A stretch of DNA of 64,000 nt from Hansschlegelia beijingensis (GCF_014196425.1 NZ_JACIDR010000003.1:372001-436000), one strand, 5' to 3'. Counted from the first letter of the stretch, positions 46,280 through 57,135 are shown. Notes: a model not told the origin generated them from the letters alone. Numbers and translations are program-made.

Positions 46280-47160
46280 GCCCCGCTCTCCTCGGCGATG
46301 CGCTCGATCTCCTGCTCGACCTTCGCGACCTCCTCGTCCTCCACGCCCAGATAGGCGGCGATCACCTTCGGGTCCTCGCGCACGGCCGCGGGCGAGCCGT
46401 CCGAGATCTTCTTGCCGTAGTCCAGAACCACCACGTGATCGGAGATCTCCATCACCACGCTCATGTCGTGCTCGATCAGCAGCACCGCGACGCCCTCGTT
46501 GCGGATCGAGCGCAGCAGCGTGTTCAGCTCGGCGCTTTCGCGCGGGTTGAGGCCGGCCGCCGGCTCGTCGAGGCACAGCAGAACCGGATCGGTGCACATC
46601 GCGCGCGCGATCTCGAGGCGGCGCTGGTCGCCATAGGGCAGGTCGGCGGCCGCGTCGTCGGCGCGATCGATGAGGCCGATGCGCTCCAGCCAGGCGGTCG
46701 CCTTGTCGATCGCCGCGCGCTCGGCGCGGCCATAGCTGGCGAAGCCCAGAACGCCCAGCAGGGTGAAGCCCGACGCCCGCATCAGCGGCCCGTGCTGCGC
46801 CACCAGCAGGTTCTCGAGCAGCGTCATGCCGCCGAACAGGCGGATGTTCTGGAAGGTCCGGGCGACGCCCGCGGCGCGCGAGATCTCGTGGTCGCGCAGC
46901 CGCTCCAGCAGCCAGCTCTCGTCCTCGGCCCTGCGCAGCGTCAGCCGGCCCACGGTCGGCTTGTAGAAGCCGGTGATGCAGTTGAAGACGGTGGTCTTGC
47001 CGGCGCCGTTGGGCCCGATCAGCGCGGTGATCTCGTCGCGCCGCACGTCGAAGGACACGTCGTCGACCGCCACCAGGCCGCCGAACCGCATGGTGAGATG
47101 CTCGACCCGCAGCAGGACCTCGGGCGGCAGTTCGGGCGCGTCGAGCGGCCTCACCGTCAT
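46276..47160 (-). CDS. livG: Branched-chain amino-acid ABC transporter ATPase LivG
   Basis: 294 residues. Walker [10 protein letters not shown], LivG-specific [26 protein letters not shown], Walker [14 protein letters not shown], and [15 protein letters not shown]. The signature motif region is [16 protein letters not shown], the normal LivG variant of LSGGQ. It is somewhat longer than average at the C-terminus (acidic [15 protein letters not shown] tail). The ATG overlaps the livM stop (ATGA). Confidence 0.94.
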
Positions 47161-48467
47161 CCATGTCCCTCCTGCACGAGGGAGCCGGCGATCGCCTTCT
47201 TCTCCTTGAGGAACACCGAAGGCGTGCGCGAGGAGACGAGGCCGCGCGGCCGCCACACCATGATTCCGACCATGACGGCGCCGAACACGATCATCCGGTA
47301 GTCCTTGAACTCGCGGAACAGCTCGAAGCCGCCGATCATCGCCACGGCGGCGATCGCGACGCCGATCTGCGAGCCCATGCCGCCGAGCACCACGATCGCC
47401 AGGATCATCGCGCTCTCCATGAACACGAAGCTTTCGGGGCTGATGAAGCCCTGCCGGGTGGCGAAGAATGAGCCCGCGAAGCCGGCGAACATGGCCCCCA
47501 GCGCGAACGCGGTGAGCTTCGTGTTGACCGTGTTGACCCCGAGCGACCGGCACGCGATCTCGTCCTCGCGCAACGCCTCCCAGGCCCGGCCGATCGGCAG
47601 GCGGCGAAGCCGGATTGTCACGAAATTGGTGATCAGCGCCAGCGCCAGGATCAGGTAGTAGAGAAAGATGATCCGGTGCAGGGGCGAGAATTTCAGCCCG
47701 AATGTCGCCGCGAAGCCATCGGGCCCGGGCGTGAAGTCGAGCCCGAAGAAGCTCGGCCGGGGGATGCCGCCGATGCCGTTCGGGCCGCCGGTGAACCAGT
47801 ACCAGTTGAGCAGGACGATCCGGATGATCTCGCCGAAAGCCAGCGTCACGATCGCCAGATAGTCGCCGCGCAGCCGCAGCACCGGGAAGCCGAGCAGCAC
47901 GCCCCAGAACGCCGCGAGAATGCCGGCGAGCGGCAGGCACACCCAGAACGACAGGCCGAAATGCTGGGCGAGCAGCGCGTAGGAATAGGCGCCGACCGCG
48001 TAGAAGGCGACGTAGCCGAGGTCCAGAAGGCCCGCGAGGCCGACCACGATGTTGAGGCCCCAGCCCAGCATCACATAGGTCAGCACCAGGATCGCGAGAT
48101 CGACCGTGTAGCGCTCGACGCCCGGCAGGAAGGGCAGCGCGACCGCCAGCGCGACCGCGACGGGGGCGAACCAGCGGCCGAGCCGGGCGAGCGTCGCCTC
48201 GACGCGCGGCGGGATCTGGGTCCGGGTCCGGCCCGCGTCGGGCCGCCAGATCGTCAGGTTGAGCGCGAGCCGCCCCAGGAAGACCAGGCCGACCGCGATC
48301 GCGACCCGCTCCCAGTGCGGCTCGAGCCTCAGCCCGTTGGGGCCCTGGACGGTGACCAGCCCCATCATCGGCGCCGCGAGCCCCAGCGCGATCAGCGCCG
48401 TGATGAACGCGTTCCGCAGCGCCGCCATGAAGGGCGAGGACGGATGAGCCGGCGCGTGATCCGCCAC
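47157..48467 (-). CDS. livM: Branched-chain amino-acid ABC transporter permease LivM
   Basis: 436 residues from GTG 48467, with about ten membrane helices. The LivM core is [51 protein letters not shown], and the ATPase-coupling loop [19 protein letters not shown]. The N-terminal ~100 residues form the extra helices typical of the long LivM form. 8 bp downstream of livH. Confidence 0.94.
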   Translation of the reverse strand: MADHAPAHPSSPFMAALRNAFITALIALGLAAPMMGLVTVQGPNGLRLEPHWERVAIAVGLVFLGRLALNLTIWRPDAGRTRTQIPPRVEATLARLGRWFAPVAVALAVALPFLPGVERYTVDLAILVLTYVMLGWGLNIVVGLAGLLDLGYVAFYAVGAYSYALLAQHFGLSFWVCLPLAGILAAFWGVLLGFPVLRLRGDYLAIVTLAFGEIIRIVLLNWYWFTGGPNGIGGIPRPSFFGLDFTPGPDGFAATFGLKFSPLHRIIFLYYLILALALITNFVTIRLRRLPIGRAWEALREDEIACRSLGVNTVNTKLTAFALGAMFAGFAGSFFATRQGFISPESFVFMESAMILAIVVLGGMGSQIGVAIAAVAMIGGFELFREFKDYRMIVFGAVMVGIMVWRPRGLVSSRTPSVFLKEKKAIAGSLVQEGHG

Positions 48468-48475
48468 GAGCCGCC

Positions 48476-49393
<918 letters not shown>

Positions 49394-49710
49394 CGGGTTC
49401 CTTCGCGTTGCCGACTTCGCTTCCGCGCCCCGACTCAGGGGCGGCGCCCCTTCCGTGGGCGAGCACGGTTGGTGTGCAGTCTTAGCAAGCGTCGCGGTCG
49501 GCCACAACGCGCCGGGCGTGGTTCGCGCACGTTCGACCACGGGAAAAATTGGAACGCCGGGCTGCGCTTTCCGCCGGTCGCGCGGGCGCTATCTTGTCCT
49601 GTTTTCCCGCGCGCCCGCGCCCGCCTCGCCGAGGACGCCGCGGGCCCGGCGTTTTGCGTGCGTGTAGAGGATGACGGGGCGAGAGCCGCCCATCGGGGAT
49701 CAGGCCGCGT
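49394..49710. other. Intergenic region with the livH promoter side
   Basis: 317 bp between divergent livH and the beta-lactamase-like gene. High GC with one AT-rich patch (GGGAAAAATTGGAACG, about 49540). No small gene, riboswitch or convincing hairpin seen. Promoters for both directions must be here. Confidence 0.4.
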
Positions 49711-50565
49711 ATGACGGCGACGTTTGAGAATCAGCAGGGCCAGGGGAGAACGGACATAGGGGGTTTCCGGCGAGCCGGCAAAGTATCCTGGGCCGCCGCG
49801 GGCCTCGTGCTCGCCGCGGTCCCGCTGGCGCGCGCGCAGACGCCCGATCTGCAGGCGGCCTTCTCCAAGGCCTTCGCCGGGGTCGAGGCGTGCATCGCGA
49901 TTCGCGACGTCGCGGCCGGGACCGCGCCGGCGAGTTCCGGAGAGCCGACCTGCGAGCGCCGCCTTCCGCCTTGCGCGACCTTCGACATACCCGCGAGCGT
50001 CATCGCGCTCGACCGCGGCGTCGTTCCGGACGCCGGCGCGCGGGTGAAGCGCAATCCGCCGATCGAGGGCGATCCGCCCGACGGCGTCAGCCTGCGCGAC
50101 GCGTTCCGCAACGGTGCGGCCTGGGTCTATGAGGAGGTGTCGCGCCGGATCGGCTCCGACGCCTTCGCCAAGGCCCTTGCGGCGATGCGCTACGGAAACG
50201 CCGATTCGGGCGGGCCCGTGGAGCGGCTCGGTCGTGGCGACCGGCCGGACGGGCTCGCGCTCAACCCGGTCGAACAGGTCGAGTTCCTCGCGCGACTCAA
50301 GCGCGGCGAACTGCCGACTTCGGCGGAGTCGCAGGCCCGGACGGTCGAGATCGTGCCGACGGAGCGCTGGGGCGAGGCCACGGTGGCGATCAAGAGCGGC
50401 GCCTGCGACGGCGCGGCCTGGTCCGTCGGCTGGGTCGAGCGCGACGGACGCAGCACGGTCTTCGCGGCGCTTGAAAGCGGCGGGGAGGGCATGTCCGCGG
50501 ACGACGCGGTGAAGCGGGCGAAGCGGTTCATCGTCGAGGCGGGGCTCGCGCCGCCGCCGCCGTAA
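49711..50565 (+). CDS. Class D beta-lactamase-like exported protein lacking catalytic residues
   Basis: 284 residues with a signal peptide (about 20-42). The order of motifs follows OXA-type enzymes, but the key residues differ. The STFK box is ATFD (89-92, in PPCATFDIPASVIALDRGVV), so both the nucleophilic Ser and the carboxylated Lys are missing. The SxV box reads GAA (135-137, GAAWVYEEVSRRIG). YGN is kept (161-163), as is NPVEQVEFLARL. The KTG box is KSG (228-230). It is therefore probably not a beta-lactamase. It may bind peptidoglycan or be a sensor- or regulator-like paralog. Stands alone, divergent from the LIV operon. Confidence 0.75.
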   Translation: MTATFENQQGQGRTDIGGFRRAGKVSWAAAGLVLAAVPLARAQTPDLQAAFSKAFAGVEACIAIRDVAAGTAPASSGEPTCERRLPPCATFDIPASVIALDRGVVPDAGARVKRNPPIEGDPPDGVSLRDAFRNGAAWVYEEVSRRIGSDAFAKALAAMRYGNADSGGPVERLGRGDRPDGLALNPVEQVEFLARLKRGELPTSAESQARTVEIVPTERWGEATVAIKSGACDGAAWSVGWVERDGRSTVFAALESGGEGMSADDAVKRAKRFIVEAGLAPPPP

Positions 50566-50636
50566 GGCGGCCGCAGCCCGTCATTGTGCGGACGCGCGCG
50601 GCGGCCTATCTCGGGCTCTGCACCCGGAGGGCGCCC

Positions 50637-50945
50637 ATGGATCTACTGTCGACCGCTGAAGAGTGGGCTCGCGAAGGGCGCTCCGTCGCGCTCGCCACCG
50701 TGGTGGAGACCTGGGGATCGGCGCCGCGGCCGGTCGGCAGCCATCTGCTGATCGACGCCGACGGCGAGTTCCAGGGCTCGGTCTCCGGCGGCTGCGTCGA
50801 AAGCGCGGTCGTCAGCGAAGCCGCCGAGGTGATCGCCTCCGGAGAGCCCCGGCTGCTCGAGTTCGGGGTCGCGGACGAGACCGCCTGGCGCGTCGGGCTG
50901 TCGTGCGGCGGCCGCATCAGGGTTTTCGTCGAGAAGCTGGCATGA
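50637..50945 (+). CDS. XdhC/CoxI N-terminal domain protein
   Basis: 102 residues: LATVVETWGSAPRPVGSHLL, GSVSGGCVESAVVSEA and GLSCGGRIRVFVEKL. This is the first half of XdhC, the accessory protein that inserts sulfurated molybdenum cofactor into xanthine dehydrogenase-type enzymes. The second half is a separate gene overlapping by 4 bp (ATGA). Start ATG 50637 follows CGGAGG. Confidence 0.85.
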   Translation: MDLLSTAEEWAREGRSVALATVVETWGSAPRPVGSHLLIDADGEFQGSVSGGCVESAVVSEAAEVIASGEPRLLEFGVADETAWRVGLSCGGRIRVFVEKLA

Positions 50946-51628
50946 AGCTCGATCTGCTCGCCGCGCTCAACGCCGCGCGGGCGGCCCGGCGTCCGGCGGT
51001 CGTCGTGACCGCGCTCGACAGCGGCGAGCAGCGGCTCGTGCTGGAGCCTGCGCAGGATCCGCTGGCCGCCGAGATCGGCCGCGCGCTGGCGTCCGGCCGC
51101 AGCGGCGTCGTCGAGGACGCGGCAGGGCGCTCCGTGTTCCTCAACGTCCACGTCCCGCCGCCGCGCCTCGTCCTCACGGGCGCCGTGCACATCGCGCAGA
51201 CGCTGGGGCCGCTGGCGACCGCGCTCGGCTATCAGGTCGCGGTGGTCGATCCCCGGACCGCCTTCGCCACGCCCGAGCGCTTTCCGGACGTCGAACTGCG
51301 GCCCGAGTGGCCGGACGTCGCGCTGCCGGAGCTTGCGCTCGACCCGTTCACCGCCTTCGCAGCCCTCAGCCACGATCCCAAGATCGACGATCCGGCTCTC
51401 GCGCGGGCGCTTGAGAGCGGCTGCTTCTATGTCGGCGCGCTCGGCTCCCGCCGCACCCATGCGGCGCGGCTCGACCGGCTGAAGGCGCAGGGCGTCCCGG
51501 ACGCCGCGCTGCAGCGGATCCGCGCGCCGATCGGGCTTCCCATCGGGGCCTCCTCGCCGGCCGAGATCGCGGTTTCGATCATGGCGGAGATCACCGCCGT
51601 GCTGCGCCGCGCGGAGCTCGCCTCGTGA
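50942..51628 (+). CDS. XdhC Rossmann-domain protein
   Basis: 228 residues corresponding to the C-terminal part of XdhC/CoxF. RLVLTGAVHIAQTLGPLA, YQVAVVDPRTAFATPERFP, LSHDPKIDDPALARALESG and FYVGALGSRRTHAARLDRL are family landmarks. It works with the preceding small protein, and both overlaps (4 bp each side) suggest fixed-ratio translation. The target molybdoenzyme genes are not in the window. Confidence 0.88.
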   Translation: MKLDLLAALNAARAARRPAVVVTALDSGEQRLVLEPAQDPLAAEIGRALASGRSGVVEDAAGRSVFLNVHVPPPRLVLTGAVHIAQTLGPLATALGYQVAVVDPRTAFATPERFPDVELRPEWPDVALPELALDPFTAFAALSHDPKIDDPALARALESGCFYVGALGSRRTHAARLDRLKAQGVPDAALQRIRAPIGLPIGASSPAEIAVSIMAEITAVLRRAELAS

Positions 51629-53235
51629 AGTTCGGTCCCGTGAGCGTGTCGCGGGCGCAGGGCTGCGTGGCCGCGCACGCCATCCGGCTCCCGGGCTATG
51701 TGCTCAGGAAGGGCGCGCGGATCACGGCGGCCGACGTGACCGCGCTCGAGCAGGGCGGGGTGCGCGAGGTCGTGGTCGCAGAGATGGCTGCGGACGACGT
51801 CGCCGAGGACGCCGCCGCCCAGCGCGTCGCGGCCGCTCTGCTCGGACCGGGCCTGCGCGCCGACCCGGCGTTCACCGGGCGCGCCAATATCTTCGCCGAC
51901 AGGGCCGGCCTGCTGCTGGTCGATCGCGCGGGCGTCGACGCGCTCAACGACATCGACGAGGCGGTGACGCTCGCGACGCTCGACGAGCATGCGCTGGTCC
52001 CCCAGGGCGCCATGGCCGCGACAGTGAAGATCATCCCGTTCGCGGCGCCGGAGGATCTCGTCGCCCGCGCCGAGGCGCTCGCCCGCGCGCGCGGGCCGCT
52101 GGTGCGTCTGGCGCCGTTCGAGGTCAGGCGCGTCGCCGCCATATCGACGCTGCTGCCGGGGCTCGAGCCCAAGGTGGTCGAGAAGACCATGACGGTGCTG
52201 CAGCGCAGGCTCGCGGCGGCCGGGGCGAAGCTGGTGGCCGAACGCCGGGTTCCGCATGACGAGCGCAGCCTCGTCCGCAGCCTGCGCGAGCTGGCGCTGG
52301 AAAGGCCCGAGATCATCATCGTGTTCGGCGCCTCGGCGATCACCGACCGGCGCGACGTCATCCCGGCGGCGCTGGAGGCGGCGGGCGGCGAGATCCGCCG
52401 GCTGGGAATGCCGGTCGATCCGGGCAATCTGCTGCTGCTCGGCGACCTTGCGGGCGTCCCGGTGCTGGGCGCGCCGGGCTGCGCGCGCAGCCCCAGGGAG
52501 AACGGTTTCGACTGGGTGCTCAACCGGCTGCTCGCGAAGCTTCCGCTCAGTGGCCGCGACATCAGCCGGATGGGCGTCGGAGGATTGCTGATGGAGATAC
52601 CGGCCCGCCCGCAACCCCGCCAGGAGCGCGACCTGCCGCGCGCCCCGAGCGTCGCCGCGGTGGTCCTGGCCGCCGGCCGCTCGACCCGCATGGGCGGGCC
52701 GAACAAGCTGCTGGAGACCGTGCAGGGGCGGCCGCTCGTGCGGCATGCGGTCGAGGCGGCGCTCGCCGCCGGGCTGGGGGAGGTCCTGGTGGTGACCGGC
52801 CATCAGAGGGCGGCCGTCGAGGCGGCGTTGTCCGGGCTGCCGGTCCGCTTCGTGCCGAACCCGAGCTTCGCCGAGGGACTCTCGACCTCCTTGCGCGCCG
52901 GGCTGGAGGCGCTTCCCGCGAAGGCCGACGGGGCGCTGGTGCTGCTCGGCGACATGCCGCTGGTGAAGCCGGCGCTGCTCGCCCGTCTGGTGGCGGCGTT
53001 CGATCCGGCCGGCGGCGCGCATGTCGTGGCGCCTGTCCGCGACGGCCGGCGCGGCAATCCGGTGCTGTGGGGGCGACGCTTCTTCCCGGCCCTCTGCGCG
53101 ATCGAGGGCGACGCCGGCGGACGCCATCTGCTGGCGGAACAGACCGAGACGGCGCGCGAGGTCGAGGCGGATGACGGCGCGCTGATCGACGTCGACACGC
53201 CGGAGGCGCTGGCCGCGATCCGCGCGCTCGGCTGA
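51625..53235 (+). CDS. Molybdopterin-binding domain fused to MobA/MocA-like nucleotidyltransferase
   Basis: 536 residues from GTG 51625, overlapping the previous stop. The first ~330 residues are a MoeA/MoCF-like molybdopterin-binding protein (IIIVFGASAITDRRDVIPAAL, GMPVDPGNLLLLGDL). Residues ~345-536 are a MobA-like NTP transferase with AAVVLAAGRSTRMGGPNKLLE, LVLLGDMPLVKPALL and HVVAPVRDGRRGNPVLW. The fusion probably cytidylylates molybdopterin (MCD cofactor) for the same enzymes served by XdhC. Confidence 0.9.
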   Translation: MKFGPVSVSRAQGCVAAHAIRLPGYVLRKGARITAADVTALEQGGVREVVVAEMAADDVAEDAAAQRVAAALLGPGLRADPAFTGRANIFADRAGLLLVDRAGVDALNDIDEAVTLATLDEHALVPQGAMAATVKIIPFAAPEDLVARAEALARARGPLVRLAPFEVRRVAAISTLLPGLEPKVVEKTMTVLQRRLAAAGAKLVAERRVPHDERSLVRSLRELALERPEIIIVFGASAITDRRDVIPAALEAAGGEIRRLGMPVDPGNLLLLGDLAGVPVLGAPGCARSPRENGFDWVLNRLLAKLPLSGRDISRMGVGGLLMEIPARPQPRQERDLPRAPSVAAVVLAAGRSTRMGGPNKLLETVQGRPLVRHAVEAALAAGLGEVLVVTGHQRAAVEAALSGLPVRFVPNPSFAEGLSTSLRAGLEALPAKADGALVLLGDMPLVKPALLARLVAAFDPAGGAHVVAPVRDGRRGNPVLWGRRFFPALCAIEGDAGGRHLLAEQTETAREVEADDGALIDVDTPEALAAIRALG

Positions 53236-53247
53236 GGCCGCGGCGGC

Positions 53248-53718
53248 TCAGGGCCGCTCGAAGGTCGCCGGCAGCGGGTGCAGATGCTCGATCGCGACGT
53301 CCGCGTCCGCGGCCTCGACGCGCTCGGCGATCATCAGCCGGTGGCAGTGCTCGGGCTCGCGCTCGAAGCACAGCAGGCAGAGCCGCTTGCCCGTCCGGAT
53401 CAGCTGCTCGAGCGCCGTCAGCTCGTCCCGGGCGGCCTCGGTCTGGAGATGGGCTTCGTAGATGCGGCGCATCTCGTCGTGCCGCCCGGAGCGCGCGGCC
53501 GCCCGCCCGTCGGCCGGGGTTCCGAGCGCCCGCATGTGCAGGTAGCCGACGCCGCGCTCCGCGAGCCCCGCCGCAAGCGCCCGCTTCGAGAAGCCGGGGC
53601 GGCGGGAGTTCGCCACCGCGCGCACGTCGACCAGCGTCTCGACGCCGGCGTTCGCCAGCGCGTCGGCCAGCGCGTTGGGCGTGGCGCCCTCATATCCGAT
53701 GGTGAAGAGACGGCTCAT
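53248..53718 (-). CDS. DUF488 family protein
   Basis: 156 residues. FTIGYEGATPNALADAL, LVDVRAVANSRRPGFSK, YLHMRALGTP and the terminal Cys/His box LCLLCFEREPEHCHRLMIAE are diagnostic of DUF488. Function is unknown, possibly nucleic-acid or metal related. Overlaps the upstream small secreted-protein gene by 4 bp. Confidence 0.9.
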   Translation of the reverse strand: MSRLFTIGYEGATPNALADALANAGVETLVDVRAVANSRRPGFSKRALAAGLAERGVGYLHMRALGTPADGRAAARSGRHDEMRRIYEAHLQTEAARDELTALEQLIRTGKRLCLLCFEREPEHCHRLMIAERVEAADADVAIEHLHPLPATFERP

Positions 53719-54230
53719 CTGATCCTGCAGGCCCAGATCTTCTGCACCCGGGCGCCGAAGCGGACGGCCGGGTAGCCCTCGTAGAATCCCGGGATCACGA
53801 ACGCGCCTTCGCCCGATGGCGGCACGAGCCCCGCGCCGGTGAACCCGACGTCGTTGAGGTCAAGGTTCTGGGCCGACACCTCGATCTTCGTCAACACGCG
53901 GTCGGCAAACGGGTTTCTGGCGTCCCAGATGAACACGTTGGACTGCACGTAGAAGGACGGGCTCGCGGCCCTGACCTTGCGCAGGTCCTCGAGCGACAGC
54001 TGCTCGGCGGGGCAACTCGCGGACTTCTCCAAGAGCCCGTCGCGCTGCAGCGCGGCGCGGGCCCCGTCCTCGCAGGTCCGGCGGCACGCGAGCGCGGCGT
54101 CCTTGATCTCGATGTCGCTGGCGGTGGCGCTGATCCGGCCGTTGAGGCAGTCGCGCAGACAGCTCTGCGCCGCCGCGAGGTCGGGCGCGGCCGCGATCGC
54201 CAACGCCAGTATCAGTCGTTTCGCGATCAT
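53715..54230 (-). CDS. Small exported cysteine-containing protein, unknown
   Basis: 171 residues with signal peptide MIAKRLILALAIAAAPDLAAA. The mature N-terminus has a twin Cys-x3-Cys layout (SCLRDCLNG ... ACRRTCEDG) followed by a single Cys in KSASCPAEQ and one near the end. I do not recognise the family. Translationally coupled to the DUF488 gene, though one product is exported and the other is not. Confidence 0.7.
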   Translation of the reverse strand: MIAKRLILALAIAAAPDLAAAQSCLRDCLNGRISATASDIEIKDAALACRRTCEDGARAALQRDGLLEKSASCPAEQLSLEDLRKVRAASPSFYVQSNVFIWDARNPFADRVLTKIEVSAQNLDLNDVGFTGAGLVPPSGEGAFVIPGFYEGYPAVRFGARVQKIWACRIR

Positions 54231-54465
54231 CCGGCTGCGCTCGCGTCAGGGCCGCCGGTGCGGCGGGCGTCCTGCCATACGCACGAGAGCCCGGGACGGA
54301 TCCGTCCGGCGGCTCGGGTCGCTGGCAGCAGCTGCCCGCGCATGCTGCTAAAGCACTGAAATCACAAGGCTATTACCCGCTTTTCGATTGTCATGAAAGT
54401 GAGTCGCAGAACACACTGACGTTGCGGCGCTTCGGCAACCGCGCCGCGAGGCGATGGAGCATGCG

Positions 54466-54771
54466 ATGAGCGAGCGTGAGTTCCCCAAGTCGAGCGTCCA
54501 GCGGGCGAGTGCGGATTTCGAACTTCAGATGCAGGGTTACGGGCTGATCACCGCGGAGATCCTCTACCGCATGCCCGATCACCCCAAGCTGCTGCAGTCC
54601 TTCCTCTGGCAGGACTACGACCATTCCCCCGAGTTTCCGGTCCTGCGGCGCTTTCTGGACTGGTGGCGAAAGGAGCTCGAGGGCGTCCTGCACTCGGTCA
54701 GGGTGGCGCACAAGGCGCTCATCGGTCCGGCGGACTTCCAGCCGGTGAGGGCCGAGTTCCGCCTGAACTGA
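54466..54771 (+). CDS. usg: Usg family protein
   Basis: 101 residues, the conserved alphaproteobacterial Usg protein: LQMQGYGLITAEILYRMPDH, LQSFLWQDYDHSPEFP, and FLDWWRKELEGVLHSVRVAH. Historic naming links it to tryptophan genes, but its role is not established. ATG 54466 has GGAG upstream, preferred over ATG 54454. Its 3' end overlaps the convergent GH3 gene by 53 bp. Confidence 0.9.
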   Translation: MSEREFPKSSVQRASADFELQMQGYGLITAEILYRMPDHPKLLQSFLWQDYDHSPEFPVLRRFLDWWRKELEGVLHSVRVAHKALIGPADFQPVRAEFRLN

Positions 54772-56995
54772 GCTCAGCGTCCCTCAACGGCCTGTAGTCG
54801 AAGACGGCCGTGCGCACGTCGGCGGCGTCGGGGCCGGTCATCACCTCGACCGGCCCGGCCGTCGCGGCGAAGCGATCGTCCGAGAGCCAGTACGCGAAGT
54901 CCTCGGCGCGGATCGAGAACGTGACCGTCCTGCTCTCTCCAGGCGCGAGCGCGACCCGCTGGTGGCCGCGGAGCTGGCGCAACGGCGGGGCCACGCGCGC
55001 CACGCGCGGCCGAAGATAGAGTTGAGCCACGGTCTCGCCGGCCCGGGCGCCTGTGTTCGTCACCTCGACCTGCGCCGTCACGGTCTCGCCGTCGCGCAGC
55101 ACGTCGCGGTCGAGCCGCGGGGCGCCGAACGAGAAGCTCGTGTAGCCGAGCCCGAAGCCGAACGGGTAAAGCGGCTCGTGGCTCTCGTCGCCATAGCCTG
55201 CGGTGTAGGGCTCGGGCGGCAGCGTGGCGGGGCGGCCGGTCGGCCTCTGCTCGTGATGGATCGGGACCTGCCCGACCGTCCGCGGGAACGTCATCGGCAG
55301 GCGCCCGGTGGGGGAGACTTCGCCCATGATCAGCCGGGCGAGCGCGAGACCGCCCATGCTGCCGGGCTGCCAGGCGTAGAGAATCGCGGGGGCCTGCGCG
55401 GCAAGCTCAGTCAGGACGAGCGGCCGGCCTGCGAACACCACCGCGACGGCGGGCTTGCCGAGCGCCAGCACGGCCCTGGCGAGCTTCGCCTGGTCGCCCG
55501 GCAGATCGAGCGAAGCGCGGCTTGCGCCTTCTCCGGACTGGTTGAACCGCTCGCCGAGCGCGAGCACCACCGCGTCGGCGCCGTGCGCGGCCTCGACTGC
55601 GGCGGCGATGTCGGCGTCCGAGGACGCTTCGGCCGCGCCGCCGGCGGCGAACGAAAGCTGGACGGCGTCGCCCAGGACCTGCGCGAGGCCCTGCCGAAGC
55701 GTGACCGTCTCCGAGGGTTCTCCGCGGCCGGCCCACGGCCCGAGCGTGTCGGCCGGCGAGTCGCCGATCGGCCCGATCAGGGCGACCTTGCGGACGTCCC
55801 GCCGGAAGGGCAGGACGCCGCCGTCATTCTTCAGCAGGACGGCTGATTTCTCCGCGAGCTCCTGCGCGACCGCCCGATGCTCCGGACGGAACAGGGTCGC
55901 TTCCGCGCGGCCGGGCCGGGCGCCGCGCGACGGATCATCGAACAGGCCGAGCGCTTCCTTGAGCCGGAGCACGCGCCGAACGGCCGCGTCGAGCGCGTTC
56001 TCGGGCACGACGCCCGCGCGGACAAGGTCCGGCAGGCTTCTGACGAACGCCTTCGACTGCATGTCGACATCGGCGCCCGCCGCGAACGCCTGGGCGGCCG
56101 CGTCCTCGGCGTCCCGTGCGAAGCCATGGACGACCAGCTCCCTCACCGCGCTGAAGTCGCTGAGCGCCGGCCCCTCGAACCCCCATTCCCGCCTGAGCAC
56201 GTCGGTCAGCAGCCAGGCGTTGGCGACCGTCGGCAGGCCGTCCGGCGCGTTGAAGGCGGCCATCATGCAATGCGCGCCTGCCTCCACGGCGGCGTGGAAG
56301 GGCGGCAGGTAGGTCTCGCGCAGCCCGCGCCGGGAAAGATCGGGCGCCGTGTAGTCCCGCCCGCCCTCGACCGCCCCGTTGGCCCCGAGATGTTTTGCGC
56401 AGGCGGCCGTCGCATCGGGCGCCGCGAGATCGTCGCCCTCCAGTCCCTTCACCCGCGCTTCCGCGATGCGCGCGGCGAGCCATGGCGACTCCCCCGGCCC
56501 CTCGACGGCGCGGCCCCAGCGTGCGTCGCGCGTCACGTCGAGCATCGGCGCGAAGATCACGTTGACGCCGTCCGCCGCCGCCTCCGTCGCGGTGACCCGT
56601 TCGGCCCGGCGGATCAGCTCCATGTCCCAGCTCGCCGCCTGGCCAAGGGGCGTCGGGAAGATCGTCCGGTAGCCGTGGATGGCGTCGAACGCCAGGAGCA
56701 GCGGCACGCCGAGGCGGCTGCGGCCGGCCGCCTCCTGCGCCGCCCGCGCGGCGTCGGCGCCGTGGACGTTGAACAGGCTTCCCACACGGCCCGCGGCGAT
56801 CTCGTCGCGCACCTCGGCGGCCTTCGGGTCGTCCTCCGGAAGGGCCGAGATCATGTTGAGCTGCCCGGCCTTCTCCTCGAGCGTCATCCGCCCCAGCAGC
56901 TCCTCTGCCCGGTCCGACCCTGACGGCGCTGCGCTCGCAGGCGCGACCGCCAGGAGGGCGCACAGGGTCAGCCACGCGGGACGGAAGACGATCAT
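54719..56995 (-). CDS. bglX: Periplasmic GH3 beta-glucosidase (BglX-like)
   Basis: 758 residues. Signal peptide (MIVFRPAWLTLCALLAVAPASA), GH3 barrel (RMTLEEKAGQLNMI, LLLAFDAIHGYRTIFP, ACAKHLGANGA), nucleophile Asp280 in GPALSDFSAVRELV. GH3 C-terminal domain (LLKNDGGVLPF) with conserved AWQPGSMGG. Fibronectin III-like domain at the end (VTNTGARAGETVAQLYL). Hydrolyses beta-glucosides in the periplasm. ATG 56995 chosen for the signal peptide. Confidence 0.92.
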   Translation of the reverse strand: MIVFRPAWLTLCALLAVAPASAAPSGSDRAEELLGRMTLEEKAGQLNMISALPEDDPKAAEVRDEIAAGRVGSLFNVHGADAARAAQEAAGRSRLGVPLLLAFDAIHGYRTIFPTPLGQAASWDMELIRRAERVTATEAAADGVNVIFAPMLDVTRDARWGRAVEGPGESPWLAARIAEARVKGLEGDDLAAPDATAACAKHLGANGAVEGGRDYTAPDLSRRGLRETYLPPFHAAVEAGAHCMMAAFNAPDGLPTVANAWLLTDVLRREWGFEGPALSDFSAVRELVVHGFARDAEDAAAQAFAAGADVDMQSKAFVRSLPDLVRAGVVPENALDAAVRRVLRLKEALGLFDDPSRGARPGRAEATLFRPEHRAVAQELAEKSAVLLKNDGGVLPFRRDVRKVALIGPIGDSPADTLGPWAGRGEPSETVTLRQGLAQVLGDAVQLSFAAGGAAEASSDADIAAAVEAAHGADAVVLALGERFNQSGEGASRASLDLPGDQAKLARAVLALGKPAVAVVFAGRPLVLTELAAQAPAILYAWQPGSMGGLALARLIMGEVSPTGRLPMTFPRTVGQVPIHHEQRPTGRPATLPPEPYTAGYGDESHEPLYPFGFGLGYTSFSFGAPRLDRDVLRDGETVTAQVEVTNTGARAGETVAQLYLRPRVARVAPPLRQLRGHQRVALAPGESRTVTFSIRAEDFAYWLSDDRFAATAGPVEVMTGPDAADVRTAVFDYRPLRDAELSSGGTRPSPAGSPPDR

Positions 56996-57135
56996 GATCG
57001 GCGGCTCTTGAGACGCGGAGGCAGGGCGACGCGGCCATCTAGGGCGAGACGGCGGGAGGGCAGCCTTCACGTTCACGTTGCGCGCGGCGAGCCGGAGCGG
57101 TAACGCGCTGAGAGGCCTGACCGGGAGCCCTTCAG

